DNA from: Sapria himalayana
Taxonomy: Eukaryota; Streptophyta; Magnoliopsida; Malpighiales; Rafflesiaceae
Length of the DNA stretch: 64,000 bases
Direction: 5' to 3'
Assembly: GCA_029783825.1 (NCBI GenBank)
Contig: JAREIK010002662.1
Coordinates: forward strand, 256,001 to 320,000
Position 1 is the stretch's first letter; each line of letters opens with the position of its first letter. A program made the position numbers and the translations under genes. Of the stretch, positions 45,705-56,557 are shown piece by piece. Below the pieces are notes generated by a model. It was not told the origin of the DNA, ran no database searches, and saw only the letters and a list, made by a program, of their open reading frames with translations.

Positions 45705-47010
45705 CATCTCATTTGGATCATTACTTAAAATCATATATATTTCCTCTTCCTTTTTTACTTTTTCATCTATCACAAGTCGGAGAGTGAGTTGGGCAATGAG
45801 TTATATGGGTTCCATGACTTTATAAAATATTGTAGCATCTTGGTCCATAGTTATGAGTTGTGTTGGACTTTGGGAAAACTCACTACTTCTTTAGTTACAA
45901 CTTTCTTTTCAATTTTAGCTCCCCATTTTTTCATCCACATATGTTTGGTGCTCTTCTATTTCTATATGCTTCTGAGTGTAATGATACCCATTGATGCCTT
46001 TTATACTCTATTAATAACTTTTCTACTTCCTTTAGTTGATTAAAATTTGACCTAGAAAGCTTCTTGAAATTGATAACCTCTTGGGTTATTCCCAAAATTT
46101 TTATGAAATTGCTTTCCATTCAGCTACTAATTTCCATAATTCCCATATGCTTAGCTTTCAGAAAATTTCATGTTCGAATAGTAGTATGTTAGGGTATTAT
46201 TATTGGGTCAGAATACACAACTCTTATTCTGCAAAACATTGACATCCTCTTCTTTATACGTAAGTTCGAAATTCCATATTTCATGCTATCAAATGATATG
46301 AATTTTTCCCATACTTGTTGCTTCTCATTTTGGGCTCCTAACTTATTTAAAAATATGGCAATAATTTGCTTCCATGGTGGTCAATTTGTCAAACTCTAAA
46401 GTTCTAGCCTACCTTCTTCCAAATATTTAATCATTTAGAGCTTAGTAGTTACTCTTTGCTATCTCTTCAAATAAATAATATGTTTCCCCTGATGAGTTGT
46501 TCATGATTGAACTACTCGAGTCCACATTAATTATGTACTCATCATATAGTCAAACACATTGTAGAAGGTTTGAACATAAAACCATAATTCAAATCTATAT
46601 TGTGGGCATCTTCTCAAAAGACCTTTAAAGTAGTTCCAAGCATCAAACAACATCTCTTAATCTTCTTGTAAGAATTGACTTATCTCTCCTATAATTAAAA
46701 GTTAATTTTAGGTGGGTAGAACTTAGTGAGGAAAAGTTATATCAGTTCTTTTTAATTCTAAATTAGACAACTAGATATGCACTAAAACTAACTCTAGGAT
46801 TTGTCTCTCAATAAATATAAGAAGTGGCTCAATTGTATCATATCTAAATTAACTTCATTCATCTTTACAATATTTCACAACTCTTAGAAAGTGGGGACAT
46901 GGATGTTTGATCTTCAAAAAGTCTTCCACTATACAGATGTTGTTAGACCATAACTTTCATATTCTGCTTCAACTAAAAATATTTTACTTGCTTAGGTTGC
47001 TTTAAAATCA
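45705..47010 (-). pseudogene. Athila-like gypsy gag remnant 2 (Athila-2)
   Basis: Minus strand. DMIQLSHFLYLLRDKS-like near 46840-46790 (gag core), then FLQED-EMLFDAWNYFKGLL (about 46670-46615), RRCPQYRFELWFYVQTFYN (46615-46560), and a later GKHIIYLKR / PPWKQIIAI region near 46480-46370. This order (E-x-L-x-EAWERFK-LLRKCPHH-x-L-x-W-x-x-QTFYN) identifies Athila/Tat gag. The region 46150-45705 is decayed linker. The gypsy element G sits between this gag and the protease at 38.1-38.4 kb. Confidence 0.82.
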
Positions 47011-47462
47011 TATAATAGCTATCTATCATAGTCGGTTGTCAAAATTTCTCAAGATACAATGAGGATTTGGCTATTGGATAGCTTGTCCTTTATATATTTT
47101 GATGGTTTTCATCCATACTAGCTCCCTCCATGTGCTTTCTCTCAGCTTTCTACTTATTAGTGTTTTAATTGTTCTCTCAACTCTCTATCTTAGTAGCGTT
47201 TTAATTATTCTCTCAATTTCTAAGTCTAAAGATATTAACCTAGTATTATAACTTTTACTCATGTTAGAATGTCAACTATAAATAAAAAAAAAATAAACAC
47301 AAAATAAATACTAAGTAATAAATATTTCAAATCAAATAGAAACATAACTTTAATTTTGCAAGGATATTTATTTCCAATCAAGTTGACTAATCAAACTACA
47401 AACAAACTATCAATCCTTAGTAATGACACTAAAAACATTTTGAGTTCCTAGCATCGGTACCA
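47011..47462 (-). other. Athila-2 5' leader and primer binding site
   Basis: On the minus strand 47462-47442 reads TGGTACCGATGCTAGGAACT, a recognisable derivative of the TGGCGCCGTTGCCGGGGA-type primer site of Athila elements. The leader contains an A-rich block (47281-47294) as in the copy at 29501-29945. Confidence 0.75.
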
Positions 47463-50012
47463 ATAACTTATTGTTTGATTTTGAATCAAGTATATATTAG
47501 TATGATAAAGCCCTCTTAGTATACAAGGTGGCTATCATCTTTGTACTGTCACTAATAAGGATGATCCCCTCATGGTTGTTTCCTTGGTTTATAATCACCA
47601 AAATAATATGTCTTCTTATTCATGGGTCATCGACACATATACTCTTTTAAGGTAAATCTTCAACTTCCCTTGATGATTATTTTGAATATGCACTCTTATT
47701 CTCTGGCTTCTAATGAATTAAAGATATGAGACAATGTAGCAATAAATGGATTTGCACTTTTCACATCATAAGTACCATACTTGTGGTAATTACCATAATC
47801 TTCTTATGAATCTCACCTAAAGAAACCATACAAAAGAATTTAACTCATATGGCTATTACCACCATATGGGTCACCTTCTCTTGCATGTGCCTTATGATCT
47901 ACTTGTCATTATTTATCATGGATGACTCATGACTCTAACACAATGATACGAATACTAGGTTAGATATTGTACAATGTTAGTTCTTCTAAAATATGCATAA
48001 TGGATTATTTGAAATTATGTGTGTGCTTTTAACTTTGTGAGCACAATACTTTAAATAATAAAACTTACCTTAATTTTGAGTTTTCATTCATTGATTTATC
48101 CTACATGTTAAGGTTGTGATTATTATTTTTTTTACCATATCTCATGAGTGTATCACATGACATACCAACCTATTATTATCCATCATGATAAACATATATA
48201 AAACTATGATATAGCAAAAATCTTGAATCTTAGTTCTAGAACACATCTATATCTATCAATATTCCACAATACAAATATTAACACAAATATTCAATGATAC
48301 AGATATATATCCATTATACATTAGTACATAATCTAATCCTAGATATTAATTTTGCATAACATTGAAAAAAAATTTGCATTGAATATGTTGAAAGGCATCT
48401 CATGTGAATTGAAAGTTCCTAATGTAAGCTCAAATGTGAATATATGCTTTGAAGCATAAAACTCTATCAAATATTGCCACGTATGCCTTGAATTTTCCCT
48501 TAAGTAGGGGTTGAAATCATATGCATATGGTTTGTAGTGGCTTTTGCCATAAAATTTAATTCATCTTCTTTTCTTTTTTTTATTTAATGAAATGCTTAAA
48601 TACTATGGGGTTATCTGTGTGATATTTGAATTGGAAGTCATGGTGCTAGCTTGAGATTGTGGCTTTTATGCCTCATCTAATCTTCATTGGAGTACTAATA
48701 TTATTGTGGTAATGAATTTCATGGATTAGTTTACTCTCTTCTAGAATAAAATGTCGTGTCATTGGGAATGACCACATTTGAGCTAATTTTTTTCTGAAAC
48801 AAAATGTTGTGTCACTGGGAATGACTACAATTGAGCTAATTTCATTCTGAAATAAAATGTTGTAGTACTAGGAATGACCATGACTAAAACATTTACAATT
48901 GGTAACCCAAAGTTACATAACTAGGAAAACATGTGGCTTTGGCGATTTGTTTTTAAAGGACAAGGTCATGGTGCTGAAAAGACCATAAGTAGAGTAAATG
49001 TTCTCAGGAATAGAATGTAATGGTGAAAAATAATATCATAACTCAAAATACTAAGTGTTTTTACTCTAAAAAGTTACTGCTCTAGAATTTGTCATGACTA
49101 ATTTATCTATGGGGGATTTGACTGCCATGATGTGGAAATAAGCTCATAGCTATTAAATATTTTTAGATATAGTACAACCATCCTTACAAGATAATGCCAT
49201 TGTAATGAATAATATATTACACAATGATAATGGTAGTCATGTCATACAAATATTGTCACAACTAATTTTGTAATGTTATGATAAAGAAAGGATGTCATAA
49301 CTACTTGGTAAGATAATAAAATGAAAACTTAAGTCATGACATGGGATATGCCATGACTTTTCATTTTTTCTCTCTCTCCCTAAGTTTTTGCTCGACTAAG
49401 CCTAACAATTTATAACCAAATAGATATGATTTCACAAATATTAATCAAAATCCTTCAAAATATAAAGTAACTAAAACTTTCTGATACAAGCACATTTACA
49501 TACAAATACTCCAAAAATTACACTCCAAATTATCTAAAAACATTGGTACATGGCATGTCGAATAGTTACCATGAAATAAAAATAATATTATAGCAAAATT
49601 AGTGTATTAGAACTAATGTGGCCATAACACTAAAATAATTTCGTGACACTGATGAATATGGTATATAGTAAAAGACTATGCCAACTAAGTGGTAGATTTG
49701 TGACGTGCAAAGTAACTTATTTGTAGAGGCACAACTAAGAAAGGTTACATCAAATTTTCAACATACAAGCACTAGTGTAAATATGTCGAGATATAGAAAT
49801 GTCATGGCTTTTACTTGATGTTCTACCCATCATTTCAAATTTCCACCAAGTCCCCATTTATACTTAACTTTTATTATTTGTCAATATTATTCATCTAAAT
49901 CTTTACAAATCAAAATTCAGTGAATTCTTAAATTTAAGGTTCATTTTTTGTATAATTACATCATTAAAATATTCAAAAACATCCACAAAAACATGGTACT
50001 TTGTGTGTCAAA
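47463..50012 (-). repeat. Athila-like LTR unit D (probable 5' LTR of Athila-2)
   Basis: Starts directly after the primer-site remnant and carries the same landmarks as units A-C (ACAAGGTGGCTATCATC; CATGGGTCATCGACACATA; repeated GTCATGG/CCATGAC subunits about 48600-49060; ATGGTACTTTGTGTG near the right end). It runs into GAA block 2 with no visible LTR end. Confidence 0.7.
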
Positions 50013-51729
50013 CAAAGAGAGAGAAGAAGAAGAAGAAGCATATGTTGATAATTAATAAGAAGATGAAGAATAAAAAAAGAAGATAATGATGATCATGAAT
50101 AAGGAGATAGGGAAGAAGAAGAAAAATATTAAAAATAATAAGAGGATAAGAGTAAGAATAAATAAGAATATGAAGAACGAAAAAAAAGAATAAAAAGAAT
50201 AATAATAAGGATTAGTATAAAAAGAAGATAAAGAACAAGAAAAAAAAAGAATAATAAAAATTAGATGAAGAAAACCTACAAAGAATAAAAATAATAAGAA
50301 TAATGAGATAAAGAAGAAAGTGAAAAAGATTAAAAAGTAAAAAGAAGTGATGAAAAAAGAAAGTGAAGAAGTAGAATAAACATATGAAGAAGATGATTAA
50401 GTAGTCAAATGAAAAGAAGATGAAGAAAAAAGAGAGGAAGAAAGTGATAAAGGAAGAGAAGAAGAAATAGAATAAAAAGAAAAAGAAGCTAAAAAGAAGA
50501 AGTAAAGGAAGAAAAAGGAAAAAGACATTAGAAGAAGAAGAAAGTAATGATGATAGTGAAAAAAAAAAGCTAAAAAAGAAGTAGAAGATGTTGAAGAATA
50601 AGAAAAATAAGAATAAGAAGAATAAGAATAAGATAAAGAAGCATAACAACAAGACGAAGAAGAAGAAGAAAAAGAAGACTAGGAAGGAGAAAATGAATAA
50701 GAAGAAGATGTAGTAGAAAAGAAGAAGAAGAAGAAGAATGAAAAAAAAAGTTGTAGAAGAAGAAAAAAAAAGAGCAGAAAAAGAGAAAGAAGATGAGGAA
50801 GAAAAAGAATATAAAGATGATGATAATGAATAATAAGATGAAAAAAGACGAATAAATTGAAGAGTAAAAAGAAGTAAAATAAGAAAAAAAAGAAGCATCG
50901 ATAGTATAAAAAGAATGAGATGGTGATACAAAAGAAGAAGATAAAGAATAAGAAGAAACAAAGAAGTTGAAGAAAAATAAGGATAGAAAGAAAAAAAAGA
51001 AAAAGATGATGAAGAAGATGAAGATGATGAAGAAGATGAAGATGAAGTAGAAAAATAAGTAGAAAATCACAAAAAAAAGAAGAAGCAAAAGAAGAATATG
51101 AAAAAGAATAAGAAAAAGAAGTAGCAGAATAAGAAGAAAAAAAATATAAGGAGAAAAAGAAAAAGGAATAGAAGATGAAGAATAAGAAAAAGTAGATTAA
51201 GTAGAAGAAGAGTAAAATAACAAGAAGTGAAAGATAAAGAAAAAGAAGACAAGCATAATGAATAAGATTATGAAAAATATAATGAAGGTGAAGAACAATT
51301 TATAAAAAGTTGAAGAAGAAAAGAAAGAAGAATAAGAAGTAATAGTAATATTAGAAGAAGAAAAAGATAGTTAAGAAGAAAAATAAAATAAAAAATAAAA
51401 ATAAAACAAACAAGTAAAAGAAGAAAAAGAGTAAAAGAAGAACACTAAAGATAAAGAGAAGAAGAAGAAAAATAAGATGGAAAAGAAAAAGCAAGAGAAG
51501 GAGAAGAAGGAAGAAGTAGAAGAATAGTAATAAGAAGAAGAAGAAAGAAGAAGTAGAAGTAGAAGAAGTATAAGAAGGAGAATATTAAGAAGAAGAAGGA
51601 AAAATAAAAAAAAAGAAGAACAATAAGAATATAGATAAGAAAAAGAAGAATAGTAGAAAGATGAAAAGGAATAAAAATACAAAGAAGAAAGAGAAAAAAT
51701 AAAGAAAAAAAAAAAAGAAGGATGAAAAG
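50013..51729. repeat. GAA-rich low-complexity block 2
   Basis: About 1.7 kb of nearly pure purine on the plus strand, mostly GAA with A-rich interruptions and GAT units (51006-51050). The other strand is polypyrimidine. The long Phe/Leu/Ser-only frames on the minus strand are not proteins. It lies at the same position relative to LTR unit D as block 1 does to unit A. Confidence 0.95.
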
Positions 51730-52450
51730 TAGTCAGCTTCTCCTCAACTATCAATAATAAATAAAAATCCAATGAAAGTTATCTTTTGTTAGCTTCTCCC
51801 CCTTCCCTTGAATAATTTCTTTCTATTCTTCCAGGATGTATTGTTGCTATGGCACTCTTTTTACTCTTCCTCTGTAGGCCTTCTACATGCCCCTTTTTGC
51901 TAATCTTGCAGCTCCTCTTATCCTAGCCCTGCACAACTCCAAATAGCCATACCACCCTCACCATTCTACTTAGAAAACCCACAAATTCTCTACCCATTTT
52001 CTTCTTTTACACCCTGCCCTCGTAAGAAAATTATAGTAACAAGAATAATCTTTTTTAGCTCCTTTCCCAATTCAAGCAGGCTGTTTTCCCTCCTTTATTT
52101 GCTACTTTTTGCAGCTTCCTCTTTTGTAACCTGCACATTATAAACTCTACTATGGTAACACAATACTAAAACCACAACTTACTGCCCATTACAATGCTGC
52201 ATTTTGTGATTTCCAGCCATGCTGGCTCCTCTCTTTATCCTCCCTACTAACCCTCTCTCTCCATTAGTATCTCTCTTTTTTAAGCAGTCTTCTTCTGCTA
52301 TTCCATTCTAGACCTACAAGAAACCCTCCCTTCACCTAACTGCTACCCATACCCATAATATATTTTCTAAAAAATAAACTCATTTCCTCCAAGGAAAAAC
52401 ACATATATATTCTAGTACAAAACTTTGACCCTTGATTCCACTCTCAAACC
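51730..52450 (-). other. C/T-rich stretch, probable LINE 3' region
   Basis: Plus strand rich in C and T (minus strand G/A-rich), no frame of note. It follows the RNase H end of the LINE on the minus strand, so it is probably its 3' UTR. No poly(A) tail was identified at the junction with GAA block 2. Confidence 0.4.
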
Positions 52451-53000
52451 TAACCCCTTTTCTACTATTTATTTAAATTTTATTCTTTTGGACCCTAAGG
52501 TACGAACAACCCATTCTATCTAATTTTAATAATCCTTTTATTCTATCTGGGATAGTCCCTCAATCAAACTCTTGAGTCCCTTTTTTTATCCTTTCTTCTA
52601 CTAGTTTATCTACTATGACATTTGCTGCCCTATAGATGTGCATTATAGTTCCATTCAACTTTCTCAAATAAATCCTAATAATATAAATCTCCTCCTTATA
52701 TTTCCACATATCTATTTTGCTAGAGTCTTAATCAACTAATAAACTTGAGTCTACCTAGACTGTGATATAATGAAAACCCTGTTCTATGCAAATTTGCCGT
52801 CCTTTTTCCTGAAAAAGTATCTAGGCATGCAATGCCGAGCTACCTTTTCCTCTTAGTATGAAAGCTTTAATTCTTCAACATTCTCCATTTTTAATTATGG
52901 CACCCCCTCTTGCTACCCCTATATCTTTGTTGAAGCTTCCAATTTATTTAGGGCAAACCTTTCCTGTGTGGGCTTATTCCATGTGAAACTTTTTATTTCT
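52451..53000 (-). pseudogene. LINE (L1 clade) RNase H domain remnant
   Basis: Minus strand. GVARGGAIIKNGEC (near 52905-52865), RGKGSSALHA (near 52850), ICIEQGFHYITV-VDSSLLVD (near 52790-52730), IYIIRIYLRKLNGTIMHIYR (near 52690-52635), AANVIVDKLV, and a final IKGLLKLDRMG (near 52540). This is the RNase H domain that many plant L1 elements carry after the RT, with the expected glycine-rich start and D-x-x-S segment. Broken by stops. Confidence 0.85.
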
Positions 53001-53600
53001 TTTGATTTTTTCCTTTTTGAAAGCTAGGCCCCATGTCTCTGTCATGCTCCTTTCTCTCTCTCTCTATCTCCACTCTTTATTGGGTTAAATGCTGAAAATT
53101 CTGAACATTCTCTCTTAATCTTTTCTAGAATGCTTTTGGCTTTCATTACGGATCATTCACTACTTTTATTTTTTGCTTTCCAAATGTACAAGATTGCAAA
53201 ATGTGGAACATTATTCCTCGCCCATTTAAGGGTTTTTAATTGCGTGTCATCTCCTCTCCAACTTTTCAACCTATCTTTTAGTAAAAAATTTTTATTCCTA
53301 ATATATGCCACTATTTCCAGCTATCTCCATACTTTAGACATAATCTTCCCTTCAGATAGGAGGTGATTTATGTCCTCTACTACTGCATAGCAGCATTCAC
53401 ATCTAGAGGCTATCTTTATCACTTTTCTCTGTATATTCACATCTAAAGGCATTGCATTTGTAAGACCTCTCCACATGAATGAATTTATCTTGTGCAGGTT
53501 ATCATTATCCCATATCCATCTAAATGTTTGCTAAGATTGCCTTTTGTTCCTTACTAGCATTTTGATAATTTTAAAAGAAAACTTGCCTTGTGCATTTATG
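53001..53600 (-). pseudogene. LINE zinc-binding RT-associated domain (zf-RVT)
   Basis: Minus strand near 53530-53320: FRWIWDNDNLHKINSFMWRG, LTNAMPLDVN, and ASRCECC then INHLL, the C-x-x-C...H pattern of the zf-RVT domain found downstream of the RT in plant LINEs. The rest to 53000 is decayed linker to the RNase H. Confidence 0.8.
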
Positions 53601-55227
53601 GTCCATTTCCATTCGCTCTTGTTTAGGGTGGAATATTTCTCTACAAGCTCCCTTTAATTTAGCATTTATTTCCAGATCTTTGATGCATTTCTTAAGTTTT
53701 TAAACTCATTATTTTCTAATCCATATTTAGCTCTTATGAATTCCGCCTAGAGATTTTTGTTCTCTTTAAGCCTCCTCTAGTTTTTGCATGCCCCAGATTT
53801 TTCCATATTTTTAAAATTAACGAATCCTAATCATGCTTCCCCCTTGGGGTAGCATAAATATTTTCATTTTTGCCAATAGAGCTTTGGTTTTCCTTCTTTT
53901 GCCCCCATAGAAAGTTTTCCATATCTTTTTCTAGCCCTCTTACAATCTTTTTTTTGTGGTTGGATTGTCATGAGAATATGTGCTAGTGAGCTTTGAAGCA
54001 CGTGTGATATTAATGTAATTTTGCCTGCCATACTTAATTTGTTCTCTTTCCATTCAGCTATCTTTCCTCTCATTTTTTCAATTAGGAATGAAAGTATTCA
54101 TACCTTTCCCTTCCTTCAAATATTGAGAAACCTAAGTACATTAATGTACTTATCTTTTGTGAGAAACCTGTCGCTATTTTAATTTTTGAGCAACCTTATT
54201 ACGCATTTTCCTTGCTATTATAAACTGACACGTACTCTTATTCAATACTTTTCCTATTTCCTCTTCTAAAGTATGGAATAAGTTCATCATATTTTCCATC
54301 AATTTATTGCACACATTAGTGAAGATTATCGTATCATTTGCAAATGCCAAGCAACCCACTATTGGGGTGTTTTTTGGTTGCTTAAAGGGTAAAATCTTTT
54401 TCGTTCTCATTCTCTTTTTTATGTTTAGGATGAGTAATTCTAGATATATATTAAAGAGAGAAGGTGATAGAGAATCCCCTTGCCTTAACCCTTTTACTAG
54501 CTTAAATTCTCCACTAACATGCCTGATTATAATGATTTTCACCCATATGCTTGATACACATCTATATATCAAGTTCACCTAGAATTCTAAGAAACTCACT
54601 TTCTTCATTACATAACACAGTGTATCCCATTCCACTCTATCAAAAACCTTAGAAAGATCTAATTTCATAATCACGTTATGCACTCTCACTTTAGAATCTA
54701 TTTCTTTTATCATTTCTGCGGCTAAGTTTATATTTTTCATCATTACCCTATTTTTAACAAAGCCCCCTTGTTCCATTGAGATAATATTAGAAAGGATGTT
54801 ACTTAATCTGTTTTGGTGCACACTTGCTAAAATTTTATATACCATATTACATAAACTGATGAGCCTAAAATCTTTGCATTTCCAAGGATTATCTTTCTTA
54901 GGAATCAGTACAATGATAGAACTGACCCATGATTTTGTAATGTCTGTACCTATGGAAATCGAAGCAATAGCTATGCTAGGTCTTTTTTTATAATGTCCCA
55001 ACAATTTTGAAAAAATCCATTATTCTAGTCATCTTGCCCTCCTGCACGTTCTTTGTTTGTGCTAAAAATAGCTTTTTTATCTCTTCTTCCTCTGGAAATT
55101 ATTTAAGTCATTTGGTATCATCTTTTGATTCTTTATGTTATATTACTTTCAATAGGCTAAAATCCCTTTACATCATTGAACCGCATAATTGGCTTTTGTA
55201 AAATTCTTTGATGGAGTTTTTTATCTT
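53601..55227 (-). pseudogene. LINE (L1 clade) reverse transcriptase remnant
   Basis: Two open parts. 55004-54579 carries SSIIVLIPKKDNPWKCKDFR, ISLCNMVYKILA, and LDLSKVFDRVEWD (palm core; the family has D-x-x-KAFD-x-V-W). 54578-54174 carries KGLRQGDSLSPSLFNIYLEL and the catalytic CLAFANDTIIF, in which the family's F-A-D-D reads F-A-N-D. That single G-to-A change removes a metal-binding aspartate. 54073-53864 holds LSMAGKITLISHVLQS-like sequence (the usual LS-x-GGR-x-LI-x-SVL). The N-terminal end joins 62214 across the nested copia element. The RT would perform target-primed reverse transcription. Confidence 0.9.
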
Positions 55228-55855
55228 TGTTGTTTATATATTTTGTTTTGATAAACTGTTCTATATAACCAAAATTGTTAGCAAAATAATGAGGGTCCCA
55301 CTATCTTGTTAGTGGGCCAAAGAAAATTTTGAAGTACAACTCGGTATATCCAAGTGATCCGACCTGCTCTATTATTGATATTGAGAAACTATTTAATATA
55401 AATTTATTTTTATTTCTGTTTTTTTTCAAAATTTTTGGTGGAACTATTCATCTCCTCATTTTTCTTCTCTCTACGTGATTTTTCTTTACGACTACAACTG
55501 CTCACAAATCTGTAAGACATTTTTGGTTATAATTGGTAAATACACAAGTATTTTTCTGGTGGATGTAGCTAGTCATGCTAAATGACTAGTGAACCATGTT
55601 ATATTCTATATTTCTGTTGTGGTTTGATTTTCTGTAATGGTTTGTTGGATTGTGGTTTGATTTTCTGTCATGGTTTGTTGGATTGTGGTTTGATTTTCTA
55701 TCATGGTTTGTTGGATTGTGGTTTGATTTTCTATCATGGTTTGTTGGATTGTGGTTTGATATACTATGATTGTTGATATATCATTTTACTATTTTTGTTT
55801 TCTTCTTCTCCTTAATCTGAAAAATCATAAACATTGAGAGCAGAATTACCTAACA
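55228..55855 (+). repeat. 5' LTR of copia element H
   Basis: TGTTGTTTATATATTTTG start, CCTAACA end. Aligns with 61620-62213. It is 628 bp, containing a 33-bp minisatellite at 55615-55762. Confidence 0.92.
55615..55762 (+). repeat. 33-bp minisatellite in the 5' LTR of copia H
   Basis: Unit GTGGTTTGATTTTCTGTCAT + GGTTTGTTGGATT, about 4.5 copies. Being a multiple of three, it gives an open frame with an 11-residue repeat (CGLIFCHGLLD), which I consider incidental. The 3' LTR has only one to one and a half copies at 62075-62122. Confidence 0.95.
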
Positions 55856-55857
55856 AA

Positions 55858-55869
55858 TAGTATCTGAGC
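55858..55869 (+). other. tRNA-Met primer binding site of copia H
   Basis: TAGTATCTGAGC against TGGTATCAGAGC (10 of 12), two bases after the LTR end. Confidence 0.85.
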
Positions 55870-55939
55870 AGGATGTGGAAGCTTCGAACAATTTTGCCAT
55901 CCGAATTTTATGATTTTCTATAAGATGATATCCTGTTGA

Positions 55940-56557
55940 AAATGGTTAGAACCTTGAATATCATGATTGAGAAATTTAATTGTAGAAATAGTTTTAGTAT
56001 GTGGCAGATTAAAATGCGAACACATTTGAAGAATTTTGACATATGGAGTCTTCTTGTTCAAGTTTTCGGTCATAATATTGCTGATGCTCTTTGAATAACA
56101 GAGGTAGAGGCATGGAGACATGAAGAAAAAGCTCACTCCACCATTCTTCTAAGCTTGTATGATAAAGTGATTATCGAGGTAGCAAATGAAGAGTCTGTAG
56201 TAGGACTGTGGCTCAAACTCGAGTCACTATACATGACAAAATCACTTACAAACAAGTTTATGTTGAAGAGGAGGTTGTTCACATTAAGGATTCAAGAGGA
56301 AACTTCTTTAAAGAAACATCTAGATGACTTAAACAGTATTCTCATGGACTTAAAATGTGTGGATGCTAAGGTAAAACATGAGGATGCTATACTTTTGCTC
56401 TTATTATCACTTCCTACTTCCTATGAGAATTTCATGGAATCACTATTAGTGGGAAAAGAGGATATCACTCTGAAGGATATTCGGTCTACTCTTGACTCCA
56501 GAGAGATAAGGCAGAAGACTTTGGTTGAACGAATTGAACATCCTACTAGATTGGTGG
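55940..56557 (+). pseudogene. Copia element H: gag, part 1
   Basis: Starts near 55941 with MVRTLNIMIEKFNCRNSFSM and W-x-IKM-x-THL, then a frame break near 56090 and the open stretch 56155-56557 with VVGLWLKLESLYMTKSLTNK, RLFTLRIQEETSLKKHLDDL, ILMDLKCVDAKVKHEDA and LLLSLPTSYENFMESLLVGK. This is a well-preserved UBN2 gag. It is cut at 56557 by hAT-g and resumes at 58189. Gag forms the particle that packages element RNA. Confidence 0.92.

Noticed and set aside
50212..51772. Very long minus-strand frames rich in Phe, Leu and Ser (also 32183-33008)
   Set aside because: They are the polypyrimidine strand of GAA-rich repeats; composition alone keeps them open.
55582..55776. 64-codon frame with an 11-residue repeat (CGLIFCHGLLD)
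   Set aside because: Caused by the 33-bp minisatellite in an LTR; it has no homologue in the other LTR.
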